A DNA stretch of 32,472 nt, from IMG/VR virus record IMGVR_UViG_3300037635_000469, positions 1 to 32,472 of that record, one strand, 5' to 3'. Below, piece after piece: positions 22,863 through 30,502 of this stretch. Under the pieces are notes generated by a model. The model saw only the letters and a list, made by a program, of their open reading frames with translations, ran no database searches and was not told the origin of the DNA. Position numbers and translations under genes: made by a program. Position 1 is the first letter of the stretch; every line of letters begins with the position of its first letter. The stretch is from a virus.

Positions 22863-23588
22863 CTACCAGATCACGCCACCGGTATTGGCGTAGCGTAACC
22901 GCCCGAATCCTGCCAAATACCGTGTGGGCCGTCGGCTGTTAGCCACCATCGGCTGAGGGGCCGGAACATCCGCATAACGCCTCGCCACATTGTCCAAATC
23001 GGCAAGAAATTGTGCATGGTACTGGTTTGCCATTGTTGGATCTTCCTGCTGCAAGTACGCCTTAGCGGTCGCATACGTTACGAGGACAGGATGAAACGGT
23101 TCAGGCAAATCAGGGGTCGTGGAATCAGAACTGCCGACACCAAACGAATCGGCTTTCCTGAGTCCGCGAACGTAAACTGTTTCCACCGCGCTGGGTGTCG
23201 GGTACAGGCGTACCGTGTCGTTCCAGAAACTCCACTCCCAAGGCGAACCTGACGTTGCCACATTCAACGGGTAGTTCCAGTCGGCATCGTCGGAGCCGAT
23301 GTATTCAAGAACATGGTCGTCGTTGCGCATGGCAACAACTTCGCGCATCCCTTGCGAAATCGCATCAGGGGCGCCAGCAATCGTTGTGAGAGTGTAATCC
23401 TTGGTGCCGTCAACGGTCGAAAAGGTTGTGCGTGCTTCAAAGAACGGCCAACGCTTCTCACTGTAAACAATGGTGTCGTAACCCTGACCAAGCATATTGT
23501 TCAAAACGGTGTCAGAAATGTCGGTTGCATCAATATCGACAACCGAACGCACCTGCGCACGCATTTCCGCAATGGTCATTGCTGTCAC
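22863..23588 (-). CDS. Head-tail adaptor protein (gatekeeper, T7 gp11-like)
   Basis: The 241-aa protein begins IAEMRAQVRSVVDID...LNNMLGQGYDTIVYSEKRWPFFE, the helical opening of phage adaptors that sit below the portal. The centre has VRLYPTPSAVETVYVRGLRKA, and DLPEPFHPVLVTYATAKAYLQQEDP is the typical C-terminal helix. GTG 23588 overlaps the upstream stop (GTGA); an ATG nine bases later is an alternative start. The order capsid, adaptor, nozzle is conserved in podoviruses. It probably forms the dodecameric ring joining portal to nozzle. Confidence 0.85.
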   Translation of the reverse strand: MTAMTIAEMRAQVRSVVDIDATDISDTVLNNMLGQGYDTIVYSEKRWPFFEARTTFSTVDGTKDYTLTTIAGAPDAISQGMREVVAMRNDDHVLEYIGSDDADWNYPLNVATSGSPWEWSFWNDTVRLYPTPSAVETVYVRGLRKADSFGVGSSDSTTPDLPEPFHPVLVTYATAKAYLQQEDPTMANQYHAQFLADLDNVARRYADVPAPQPMVANSRRPTRYLAGFGRLRYANTGGVIW

Positions 23589-23848
23589 GATTTAGCCGCC
23601 TGTTGCTTCGTGTGTCCGATGCAGAGGGGTGACCCAGCCACGGGACGCGCTTTGCAGGGCGCCCCGTGGCGGGTCGTAGCGGAACAAAAACCATCCAAAG
23701 AAACGGGAGGTTCCCCCAAGGCGTCGGTCACTCCCGGCACCATCCGCGCCCCGGAGCGTGAGCCCGGTGCGTAGTGGGATGGAGCCGACCCGCGTGACCC
23801 CGCTATTTCAGCATTGCTGCTGTATACGAGGGCGATTTCTCTGGACAA
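23585..23848 (-). CDS. Small Cys3His zinc-binding-type protein
   Basis: The likely start is TTG 23848, five bases after GGGAGC; an in-frame ATG at 23743 lacks a ribosome-binding site. The last 35 residues, GFCSATTRHGAPCKARP then GSPLCIGH, place C55, C65, C76 and H79 as a probable zinc site. I recognise 'C.a.T..G.pC...p..gs..C..H' from small proteins of actinophages and actinobacteria. Residues 1-45 are Ser/Gly/Arg-rich and may be linker or a mis-chosen start. The gene lies between capsid and adaptor. Its mRNA also folds a long hairpin (arms about 23636-23646 and 23660-23670, with one G-U pair). Confidence 0.65.
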   Translation of the reverse strand: MSREIALVYSSNAEIAGSRGSAPSHYAPGSRSGARMVPGVTDALGEPPVSLDGFCSATTRHGAPCKARPVAGSPLCIGHTKQQAAKS

Positions 23849-23861
23849 TTTTGCTCCCGGT

Positions 23862-24821
23862 TTAGTCAGTCAGCCCGTAAATCATGCCCTGACGCGAGCG
23901 GTTGCTCGTAGTCAAGTTGCCGTAGCACAGGATCTGCGCGTAACGCGCATCCTGATTCGTCGGCCGCACAAATGGGGTCGTCTGGAACCAAGTCTCGGTG
24001 TGAGCAACGAGGCGCAGGTACTTGGTGTTGAGGAAGAACATCTTCCCATCCAAGTCTGTGTCGCTGTCAAACGTCACCGGGGCACCCTTGAATAGCAGAT
24101 TCTGGAAACCAGCATCCGCAACATTGGTGTCGGTGTACCGCAACTGTGGCTGAAGCAGGGCTTCGTACTTCTCGTACTCGTCCTGATCCGTAATGATAAT
24201 GGTGGGCTGATCGTTACCGACCGACACGTTGTTGTACATCGTTGCCATAGCAGCGATGGTCAAAGCGCCACCCTGATTGGTGAGAGTTGACCTCCACCAA
24301 GAGTTGTCGGAATCAGTAGCATCAATGCCACCGATAGCGGAACCGGAATCGTTGCCAACACCGACTAGAGCGTTCAAGCCCAGCCAGTTCTTGCCACCGT
24401 TACCGGCACCGTTACCCCAAAACATGGTGTTCATGTTCTGGATAATGGTTTCCTCGGCCTGCATTACCTTGCCTTCCAGCAAGTCAATGATCTCGGCCTC
24501 ACCGTTGTTCTTTGCCTCTTCGATACCCGTAATGGTAACGGTCGCGGCATACTGCTTCCAGTCGTACTCAGCAGCAGAAATGCCGGTCTGAGCAGTCGTG
24601 GAAATAGTATCCGAACCCTCGTAAGAGGCTGCGGTGCTGTTGGTCCCATAGATGATGGGGACAACGATCTTTGCGCCCCCGCTGATGCGCCGAATGGTCT
24701 GTCCATTGGTCAGCGCATAAAACAGCGGTCGCGCAGAGAAGACGTTATCCGCCAACTTAGGGACATAATTCTTCAGCGTGGTGCTGAGAATCTGATCAAA
24801 GTCTGCGTTTCCAGCAGCCAT
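23862..24821 (-). CDS. Major capsid protein (HK97 fold)
   Basis: The 319-aa protein follows a strong AGGAGA site and ATG 24821. The start LSTTLKNYVPKLADNVFSARPLFYALTN and the P-domain stretch AAEYDWKQYAATVTITGIEEAKNNGEAEIIDLLEGKVMQAEETIIQNMNTMFWG show the pattern of capsid proteins of the short, non-cleaved HK97 group. The A-domain part contains TIIITDQDEYEKYEALLQPQLRY, FKGAPVTFDSD and FLNTKYLRLVAHTETWFQTTPF. The upstream gene encodes a scaffold, as expected. It should assemble the icosahedral head. Identification is by motif pattern and gene order. Confidence 0.92.
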   Translation of the reverse strand: MAAGNADFDQILSTTLKNYVPKLADNVFSARPLFYALTNGQTIRRISGGAKIVVPIIYGTNSTAASYEGSDTISTTAQTGISAAEYDWKQYAATVTITGIEEAKNNGEAEIIDLLEGKVMQAEETIIQNMNTMFWGNGAGNGGKNWLGLNALVGVGNDSGSAIGGIDATDSDNSWWRSTLTNQGGALTIAAMATMYNNVSVGNDQPTIIITDQDEYEKYEALLQPQLRYTDTNVADAGFQNLLFKGAPVTFDSDTDLDGKMFFLNTKYLRLVAHTETWFQTTPFVRPTNQDARYAQILCYGNLTTSNRSRQGMIYGLTD

Positions 24822-24836
24822 GATTTTCTCCTATGT

Positions 24837-25499
24837 TTAGACGTTGGATAGTTCTTCTTGCGCCAGCGACCAAGCATCACGAAGAGAATTGACTGCGGTA
24901 GAAACATTGCTAGTCACAGACGATTCAGGACTTCCCGCAGTCGATTCGACCACGCTCGCTGCACGCTTCTCATCCACAATGTCAGCATTCTTTGCCTTCT
25001 CGCTCATATCACCGTAGGTCATATGGGCGTAAGCGGCTTCAAGATTGCCAATGTTGTGCTTTAAAGCGTGAGCGTAAAGTTCCCGTTCGTCAATGTCTGC
25101 GCTGAACTTCTCTCGCAGTCCCTCTACTTCGCCTGACATGGTTTGCTGTCGTAGTGCGCGATTATGTTCCTCAATGGAAGATTCCAGTCGTCGCAAGCGA
25201 ACTTCCTCTGGGTCCAAATCTTCTTCCGGTTCATTCTGGTTGTTGATTTGGTTACCCCCCGCAACCCCAAAAGCGTCAGCCAAAGCCGAAACTGCTTCCT
25301 GTGGGTTTGCTTCTAATGCTTGGACGATTGCCTCTCCTTGAGCCAATCTCTCGCGTTCGGATGCCAACTCCTGCGTCTTACGGGTGTAATCCGCCTGTCG
25401 TTGGTAACCATTCTGGAGTTCATCCAATGTGACCTCATGCACCTCGCCGTCAATCTTGACGTTGTACGTGTCACTTGTTGGGTTTGCTTCCATATTCAT
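24837..25499 (-). CDS. Capsid scaffolding protein
   Basis: I place the start at ATG 25499, six bases after GAAAGGA, rather than at ATG 25535. The 220-aa product opens with YNVKIDGEVHEVTLDELQNGYQRQADYTRKTQELA, a scaffold N-terminal signature common in tailed phages. A charged coiled coil follows at about 45-140 with Gln/Asn/Glu spacers. The C-terminus (VNSLRDAWSLAQEELSNV) is a short amphipathic helix that in known scaffolds contacts the capsid protein. Its place between portal and capsid genes supports the call. Confidence 0.88.
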   Translation of the reverse strand: MNMEANPTSDTYNVKIDGEVHEVTLDELQNGYQRQADYTRKTQELASERERLAQGEAIVQALEANPQEAVSALADAFGVAGGNQINNQNEPEEDLDPEEVRLRRLESSIEEHNRALRQQTMSGEVEGLREKFSADIDERELYAHALKHNIGNLEAAYAHMTYGDMSEKAKNADIVDEKRAASVVESTAGSPESSVTSNVSTAVNSLRDAWSLAQEELSNV

Positions 25500-25544
25500 C
25501 GGAATCCTTTCGGGTGTTCCTAGTAAGAGGGACATGATGTCCCA

Positions 25545-27464
25545 TTACATATTAGGCAGTTCAACTCCCATTTGGTTTTGAAGTTGCGCTAATAGTTCTG
25601 GAGGGACACCACCGGTCGCCTCAAAGACCTGATCTGGTACCGGCCCCGGACCCATACCGCCGCTCATAGCGGGCGCGGGCATACCGGGCTGATTGCCAAA
25701 CGGATCTGGAGCCGCACCGGCTTCCGCCTGAGCGGCAGCCATGTCCTCTGGTGTTGGTTGCTGCACCATAAACTTTTCGCCATCGGTGATGCCGAAACCA
25801 AACTGGAGTACATACTTTGCAAGTTCTGCCGGATCAACTACGACGCCTACAAGCGGGGCCATAGCGTTCATCAGGGAGATTGCCTGCTGGCGTCGTGCCG
25901 TTTCGTTCAAAGGCTGTGTCGAACCGCCCTGAACAGAGAAGTCGTATTCGCCAAGGATGTCGTCCCGCGTGTAGGCGACAAAGTAATCTTGTTCGTCCTT
26001 GCCGGTGACTCTAATCATCTGCGCGTCTGTCATGTACTGCTGCACAAGTTGCATCACCATGCGGGCAACAGAACTAATGATGTGTTCAATCGTTGCCAAC
26101 TTGTCGCCAGCCCTAGCGTTCCCGGCATCAGCAATGATGCTGGCTTCTGTCGCTGTGCGCCTTGTCTCAGGCATCTGCCCGCGCGAATATTCGGATACAC
26201 CAGAAACAGTATTGATGTCAGCCTCAATGATTTGAGAATGATTGTACATTTCCGGCGACAACGGAACCTGCGGAAGCGGAACAACAACCCCGCTCAAATC
26301 CCGGTTCTCATCAACGACGGGAACAAACCTGCCGTCTTCGTCTGATTCAAGCGCTTCGCGGCCTTCAGGACCAAATGAGCGTTCGTGATACAGGTACTTG
26401 CGGGCGTAACGCTTGCGATGGTTGACCATCTGCGTGCGCGTCTTGTTTAGTTCTTCCTGCAAGGATTCGATCTGGGAAAGATCACCCATCGGGTAGAACG
26501 TGTCAGGTACGTCATAGTTGCGAAGCATGACGTATGGGTGCCCGAACGTGTACGGCATCGGCGTCGGGTCCAATAGGTAATCTTCGCCAGAACTAGCGCA
26601 TACAGACATCGTGCCGCGTTGGATGTCGTAATACTCGTAAAGGCTTACCCGATCAACAAGATCGGAGTACCTTTCGCGTTCAGAATCGTTATCCCACCGG
26701 TACCGCACACCGGCATCAGCGGTGAGCGCACGACGCACCCCACCCTTGAAGCGTTTGTCCTTCTTGACTTCCGACAATGGCCGCACGATACGTTGAACAA
26801 TCCATTTAGCGTCCTCTAGGCAGGTCGCTTCAGGATCAACAAGCATGTCGAACGGGCTGATCCGTTCAACGAATGCCTGATCTTCTACAATTTCCATTCG
26901 TGTCGAAGGTGCCGACGCGATGATGTCTTCATCGGTGGGGAGATCCCCAGCCATCGCAGGGTTCGCATAGGCAAAGTCCTGTACTTCTTGGGCGGCGTTA
27001 GCGATCTCTGCGTCTTTTTGGCCCTGATCTAGTTGGCGTTCCTCTTCGACGAAACGCCACCCGACTTTGAGCCACCCGTGACCCAGAATCAGGTAATCCT
27101 TCACGGCCCGCCGGAAAGGCTTCCGGTAGTCGTGATGCCGCCACAGGTAATTGATGACCGCCTCAACAAACACGGCGCGATCTTCGTCGCCTTCCTTGTT
27201 TGCCGTAACAGTGATCTTCGGATGGTTGACCGCCACCGAAGGGGCGATCACATTGATGGTGCTGAAAGCAAGATTCACAGACACACGGTCGTAGCCGACA
27301 TTGCCGACTGTTCCCGCAGAACCCCCGAAGTATGTTTTACCCCGGTACATGTCGATCATACGACGCCACATGGTGTCGTACCCCTCATCGACACGCCAAC
27401 GGTGCGTCATGTCAATGCGTTCTTTTACCTTAGCGAATTCCTCCGCCTTGGTTTCGCGTGCCAT
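25545..27464 (-). CDS. Portal protein
   Basis: The 639-aa protein has the length and order of a portal gene of short-tailed phages. The N-terminal helix is followed by VNLAFSTINVIAPSVAVNHPKITVTA, then VINYLWRHHDYRKPFRRAVKDYLILGHGWLKVGWRFV. FVERISPFDMLVDPEATCLEDAKWIVQRI and ESLQEELNKTRTQMVNHRKRYARKYLYH are the stem and wing region. SEYSRGQMPETRRTATEASIIADAGNARAGDKL resembles the crown-proximal helices. The Pro/Gly/Met-rich C-terminus is common in barrel-type portals. It should form the dodecameric ring that DNA enters through. ATG overlaps the previous stop by one base. Confidence 0.92.
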   Translation of the reverse strand: MARETKAEEFAKVKERIDMTHRWRVDEGYDTMWRRMIDMYRGKTYFGGSAGTVGNVGYDRVSVNLAFSTINVIAPSVAVNHPKITVTANKEGDEDRAVFVEAVINYLWRHHDYRKPFRRAVKDYLILGHGWLKVGWRFVEEERQLDQGQKDAEIANAAQEVQDFAYANPAMAGDLPTDEDIIASAPSTRMEIVEDQAFVERISPFDMLVDPEATCLEDAKWIVQRIVRPLSEVKKDKRFKGGVRRALTADAGVRYRWDNDSERERYSDLVDRVSLYEYYDIQRGTMSVCASSGEDYLLDPTPMPYTFGHPYVMLRNYDVPDTFYPMGDLSQIESLQEELNKTRTQMVNHRKRYARKYLYHERSFGPEGREALESDEDGRFVPVVDENRDLSGVVVPLPQVPLSPEMYNHSQIIEADINTVSGVSEYSRGQMPETRRTATEASIIADAGNARAGDKLATIEHIISSVARMVMQLVQQYMTDAQMIRVTGKDEQDYFVAYTRDDILGEYDFSVQGGSTQPLNETARRQQAISLMNAMAPLVGVVVDPAELAKYVLQFGFGITDGEKFMVQQPTPEDMAAAQAEAGAAPDPFGNQPGMPAPAMSGGMGPGPVPDQVFEATGGVPPELLAQLQNQMGVELPNM

Positions 27465-27721
27465 CAGGCAGACGCCCTCTCAATCGTGCGCCCCGCAGCA
27501 TGGGCTTCATCAATGATCTTCTGTTCTCGCTGGCGCAAAGTCATGTCCTGTTCATCAACAGGTAACTGGGCGCGCATTCCCCGCCCGGTATCTATTCGGA
27601 TACCTTGCAGTTTCTGACGCCACTCCCACAACTCCGCCAACTCCAAACGACTCTTCGGACCCTTCAGGTCCGTAACATACGCTTCGAACTGTTCGTAAGT
27701 TGCGTTACTTGGAAGAATCAA
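27464..27721 (-). CDS. Small hypothetical protein before portal
   Basis: An 85-aa helical, charged protein. The start appears to be TTG 27721, which overlaps the previous stop as TTGA; no separate ribosome-binding site is obvious, so it relies on coupling. LKGPKSRLELAELWEWRQKLQGIRIDTG is a predicted helix with charged faces, and QREQKIIDEAHAAGRTIERA ends the protein. It does not match a family I know. Being coupled to portal, it may be a portal-associated accessory. No membrane segment is visible. Confidence 0.7.
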   Translation of the reverse strand: MILPSNATYEQFEAYVTDLKGPKSRLELAELWEWRQKLQGIRIDTGRGMRAQLPVDEQDMTLRQREQKIIDEAHAAGRTIERASA

Positions 27722-27966
27722 CTCGGATGGTTGGCGCTCTTCGGCTGCTTGGCCGAAGGCTCAACCGAACCATGAATGCCATGCTGGTTGTGCGGCGTTG
27801 AACGCGGTGCCTGCTCGTTGCTGTGCTGGCGGTTCCCGCCCTCATCGGCACGCAACGTGGCCTTCTGCGAACCGCCCGGACGGGCAGGGCCATTATACAA
27901 CTGCTTCGAATTGAGAACCGGGTTGGCTCCCATGCCAGAAGCGTTGTACTTGTTCGGCTTACTCAT
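27718..27966 (-). CDS. Small hypothetical protein, basic and disordered
   Basis: An 82-aa protein following an AGGAGAG site seven bases before ATG 27966. It is rich in Asn, Gly, Ser, Pro and Lys (YNASGMGANPVLNSKQLYNGPARPGG) and has no hydrophobic core. This looks disordered. Lys/Arg-rich disordered proteins near terminase genes can bind DNA, but nothing specific is visible. Genes of similar composition are common next to portal in actinophages, from general knowledge of such genomes. Confidence 0.65.
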   Translation of the reverse strand: MSKPNKYNASGMGANPVLNSKQLYNGPARPGGSQKATLRADEGGNRQHSNEQAPRSTPHNQHGIHGSVEPSAKQPKSANHPS

Positions 27967-28004
27967 AAAGGACTCTCCTAGTCTAGTTATGTCCTATACA
28001 ACAC

Positions 28005-28670
28005 TCAGGGTGTCCCACGGATCGTGTTCAAACCGATGGTATCAGCATCCGGGGTACCCGTAGGCACCTGTCGGCGCCACCAATCAAACGTCCAAGAATC
28101 ATCAACCTTCTGCACGTACTCAGGCACAAAAGCGTACTTGCGCATCTGGTTCGCCAAAGCCAAAGCCATAACACGGTCGTCATACGGCGACCCATTCATC
28201 GAACCCCGCTCATTGCGAACAAACGTCCGCAACTCGCCCATCGTGTCCTTGCAATGAAGAACCAATTCTTCATTCTTCAACGCCATAGCCAAATCATCAA
28301 TCATCAAAGGCTTCGACGTTCGCGTCGTCTTCCAACCAAACTCCTGCGACATCCGATTCGTTTCCTTATTCAACGAACGCTTACGAAACAGATTCGGATA
28401 CCCCAACTGACGCAACTGAACAATCGTCGTCAACCCATGATTGTTCGACTCCACACAACACAAAGCATTCCCATACCAAATACCAAGATTGTAAACCTCA
28501 TGAGCCAACTCATCAGGCGGAATACGGCCATGCCACACAGCAACCTGCTGACATTCCTTCACATCTATAACCTGCACGCACGAATAATCGCCGTGACCCA
28601 AACCCTCCGCAGTATCCACACCCAACACGTAACCGCTCCAACGCTGCGGATACTCCCACACAGTCAGCAT
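28005..28670 (-). CDS. terL: Terminase large subunit, nuclease half
   Basis: A 221-aa RNase-H-fold nuclease domain that in most phages is the C-terminal part of TerL. The three acidic positions are D19 (YVLGVDTAEGLGHGD), E74 (CCVESNNHG) and D164/D165 (SPYDDRVMALALA). The start ATG 28670 lies inside the ATPase gene end, sharing ATGCTGA. Its first residues, LTVWEYPQRWSGYV, match the usual bridge between the ATPase and nuclease domains, so little or nothing is missing between the two genes. It cuts concatemeric DNA at headful or site-specific ends. Either this is a true two-gene terminase or a -1 frameshift links the halves. Confidence 0.88.
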   Translation of the reverse strand: MLTVWEYPQRWSGYVLGVDTAEGLGHGDYSCVQVIDVKECQQVAVWHGRIPPDELAHEVYNLGIWYGNALCCVESNNHGLTTIVQLRQLGYPNLFRKRSLNKETNRMSQEFGWKTTRTSKPLMIDDLAMALKNEELVLHCKDTMGELRTFVRNERGSMNGSPYDDRVMALALANQMRKYAFVPEYVQKVDDSWTFDWWRRQVPTGTPDADTIGLNTIRGTP

Positions 28671-29551
28671 CGAAACTCCAACACATTCTTCTGAAGTTCA
28701 TGCAGATAACCCTGCTCCCCCGCACGCAAATGCACATACATGCGATCAAGAACATCCAGATCAAACACCGGGTTACCAGACCTCACAAACGCTTCCTCAG
28801 GCGACGTTGGATACTCCTGAGCCAACTGCCACGGCAACATCGACTGCCGCTTACCCTCATACCACGACTCGTCCCGATCCTCCGACGCAGACCACGGAAA
28901 AAACATCGGATCAAACTTGTTGTTCCCCGTCGTCGCACCCGTCCATAAGTGATGAAAGAAGTTTCCGCTTCCATTCGCCGTGCTAAGACCAATGATTCGG
29001 CCTCCGACATCGGCCACTGGCTCAATGGACGCCCACGCTTCCTCTGGGTTAGGTAAAAATGCCCACTCATCAACTACAACCAGCGACGCAGACTCGCCAC
29101 GGGCAGGGTCCGACGCCGAAGGCATCGAAGTAATCTGACTACCATTGCTAAAAACCATCCTCTGTTGATGATCGACCAACGACCGTGGGCCACGATCCAA
29201 CATCCAATCCGGCAAATACTTGTGCCCATACTTCGTCTTACGCAAAAGCAGCACCGCTTCCCGCTCTGTACGCGACAAATCAATAATATTCTGATCTTCC
29301 TTAAAAAACGCCAACCAAAACTGGTGGGCGGCGACCAACGTCGTCCACCCAATCTGCCGGGCCTTCAAAGTCAACGAATAACGGTTATCATCCCACCGCT
29401 TCAAAGCCTCAGACTGGGCACCCCGAAGATCAAACAATATTCGGCCATGAGCAGGATGGGCAATATGCCAATACATACGCAAGAAGTACGACTCATCCGC
29501 AACACAGTGCCGCCACTCGGCTTCCTGCCGCAGTTCACTCAGACGCCCCAT
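28664..29551 (-). CDS. terL: Terminase large subunit, ATPase half
   Basis: The 295-aa protein is the packaging ATPase domain. LTLKARQIGWTT (residues 60-71) holds the variant P-loop of terminases. LVVVDEWAFLP (157-167) is Walker B with catalytic E162, and IIGLSTANGSGNFF is the coupling motif III. RLSELRQEAEWRHCVADESYFLRMYWHI is the N-terminal helical part. The frame ends at TGA within ATGCTGA, just where a nuclease domain should begin. Start ATG 29551 follows the previous stop after one base (TAGATG). It powers DNA translocation at the portal. The split is discussed in the findings. Confidence 0.9.
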   Translation of the reverse strand: MGRLSELRQEAEWRHCVADESYFLRMYWHIAHPAHGRILFDLRGAQSEALKRWDDNRYSLTLKARQIGWTTLVAAHQFWLAFFKEDQNIIDLSRTEREAVLLLRKTKYGHKYLPDWMLDRGPRSLVDHQQRMVFSNGSQITSMPSASDPARGESASLVVVDEWAFLPNPEEAWASIEPVADVGGRIIGLSTANGSGNFFHHLWTGATTGNNKFDPMFFPWSASEDRDESWYEGKRQSMLPWQLAQEYPTSPEEAFVRSGNPVFDLDVLDRMYVHLRAGEQGYLHELQKNVLEFRC

Positions 29552-29650
29552 CTAATCGAACAACGACTGTAACGTCCGACCCAAACCCCAAACCATAAAC
29601 GCAACAAACAGAAACAGGGCAGTCACCGCTATCGACATCCCCCACCTCAT
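29552..29650 (-). CDS. Tiny single-pass membrane protein
   Basis: A 32-aa product from ATG 29650, overlapping the upstream stop as ATGA, ending one base before terL. It is almost entirely a membrane helix (SIAVTALFLFVAFMVWGLG) with a short polar tail (RTLQSLFD). The tight packing between genes and the clean hydrophobic helix support a real gene. It might be a cryptic holin-like or membrane-anchoring peptide. Its place in the packaging operon gives no clear function. A longer Cys-rich frame over the same region is rejected. Confidence 0.6.
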   Translation of the reverse strand: MRWGMSIAVTALFLFVAFMVWGLGRTLQSLFD

Positions 29651-29799
29651 TGACACGACTCACAAACCTCAGGGTCTTCAACGCCGCATACAAGCGGCCC
29701 ATCATCCAAAAACGGGTCCAACACAGGGCGCTCACCCAACGCCTCTTCCCGCACATAATACGGAACCCACTTCCCCTCATGCAACACAAGCCCCGGCAT
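29647..29799 (-). CDS. Small hypothetical protein with terminal cysteines
   Basis: A 50-aa acidic protein, ATG 29799 overlapping the previous stop by one base (TGATG). It starts MPGLVLHEGKWVPYYVREEA and ends VCGVEDPEVCESCQ, where C-x-x-C follows an earlier cysteine. The end could be a small metal-binding or knuckle segment. No family is recognised. The stop overlaps the next start (ATGA), so it is part of a chain of coupled small genes between terS and terL. Confidence 0.62.
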   Translation of the reverse strand: MPGLVLHEGKWVPYYVREEALGERPVLDPFLDDGPLVCGVEDPEVCESCQ

Positions 29800-29912
29800 C
29801 ACTTACGCTTCTTAGCGTGAGTAACCTTCTTACCAGTCCGCTTCGCCGCCGCCTTAGCAGCAGCCCTACCCTTCGCACTATACGAATAATGCTTCTTACC
29901 AACCCTAGGCAC
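29799..29912 (-). CDS. Tiny basic protein
   Basis: A 37-aa product from GTG 29912, overlapping the terS end by eight bases. MPRVGKKHYSYSAKGRAAAK is followed by a Lys/Ala-rich helix ending in HAKKRK. Very similar tiny basic peptides (VGKKHFPY...GRKAAKAYAKKTGK) are found in other phages, from memory, usually near structural or packaging genes. It probably binds nucleic acid or acts as a small virion component. Its strong positive charge and conservation of the N-terminus are the evidence. Confidence 0.68.
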   Translation of the reverse strand: MPRVGKKHYSYSAKGRAAAKAAAKRTGKKVTHAKKRK

Positions 29913-30363
29913 TCTCCACCATCCTCAAATGTCGCACCTCAGCCTCCAAAGCAGAAGCCAACTCCTCATCACTAAAGCCCGCAACGTCCCGCTCATCATC
30001 AACAACAACCTTACGCTTAGGCGTAAACTTCTCAATGTACTGAAGATACAAAGAAGCCGCCTTCACATCGCCATCGGAAGCCCTCTGCCAGAGCGAGTCG
30101 ATTACGCTCTGAACCCGTTCCGGGTTGATGTTCAGTTCTGCTGCACGCCGGTCCCATTCTTTGATGAACCGGTGGTCGCGTTTGATTCGCCGTAGCGAAT
30201 CTTCATGTATTTTGTTTTCTGTCGCCCAGTCGCGCTGTGTGCGCGGCTGGCGCTCTGGTCCTCTGAGTAGCCAGTCTAGGAAGTCTTGCCAGCGGTCAGG
30301 CATGATCTGTTGGCCGCTTTCTTCGTCCCAATGCCAGCCTTGTCCGCCACCGTTTTGCGGCAT
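29905..30363 (-). CDS. terS: Terminase small subunit
   Basis: The 152-aa protein has a helix-turn-helix near residues 41-62 (RTQRDWATENKIHEDSLRRIK) and the following helices RFIKEWDRRAAELN and VQSVIDSLWQRASDGDVKAASLYLQYIEKF. These are the DNA-binding and oligomerisation parts of small terminases. The KRKVVVDD segment leads to an acidic C-terminal tail for TerL contact. Start ATG 30363 follows GGAGAC by several bases. It recognises phage DNA for packaging. It is the first gene of the leftward late operon, next to the noncoding control region. Confidence 0.88.
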   Translation of the reverse strand: MPQNGGGQGWHWDEESGQQIMPDRWQDFLDWLLRGPERQPRTQRDWATENKIHEDSLRRIKRDHRFIKEWDRRAAELNINPERVQSVIDSLWQRASDGDVKAASLYLQYIEKFTPKRKVVVDDERDVAGFSDEELASALEAEVRHLRMVESA

Positions 30364-30485
30364 GTTTGTCTCCGTTCTGTATGCGTCTTCACCATAACAT
30401 GCCGGTGTCCCATTCGGGCGTCTGGGGGGGGTATCGGTAAAACAGATAGCAGGTATCTGTAGAAACTGTGGGACAAACGGTCTTT

Positions 30486-30496
30486 ACTATAGGGAG
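30486..30496 (+). promoter_or_regulatory. T7-promoter-like core, or host promoter -10 region
   Basis: ACTATAGGGAG equals positions -6 to +5 of the T7 RNA polymerase promoter consensus exactly. The upstream recognition part (-17 to -7) matches poorly, 14 of 23 bases overall. It lies on the + strand 417 bases before the first small gene. No RNA polymerase gene is present in the window, so a phage polymerase would have to lie outside. TACTAT could instead serve as a weak host -10 box; no convincing -35 is seen. Confidence 0.4.
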
Positions 30497-30502
30497 GGAG
30501 GC

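Noticed and set aside
25500-25535. Scaffold start at ATG 25535
   Set aside because: The ATG at 25499 has a good GAAAGGA site and starts the conserved part; the extra 12 residues look like leader sequence.
29535-29789. 84-aa Cys-rich minus-strand frame
   Set aside because: It overlaps three small genes whose stops and starts interlock exactly; its composition looks like an out-of-frame reading.
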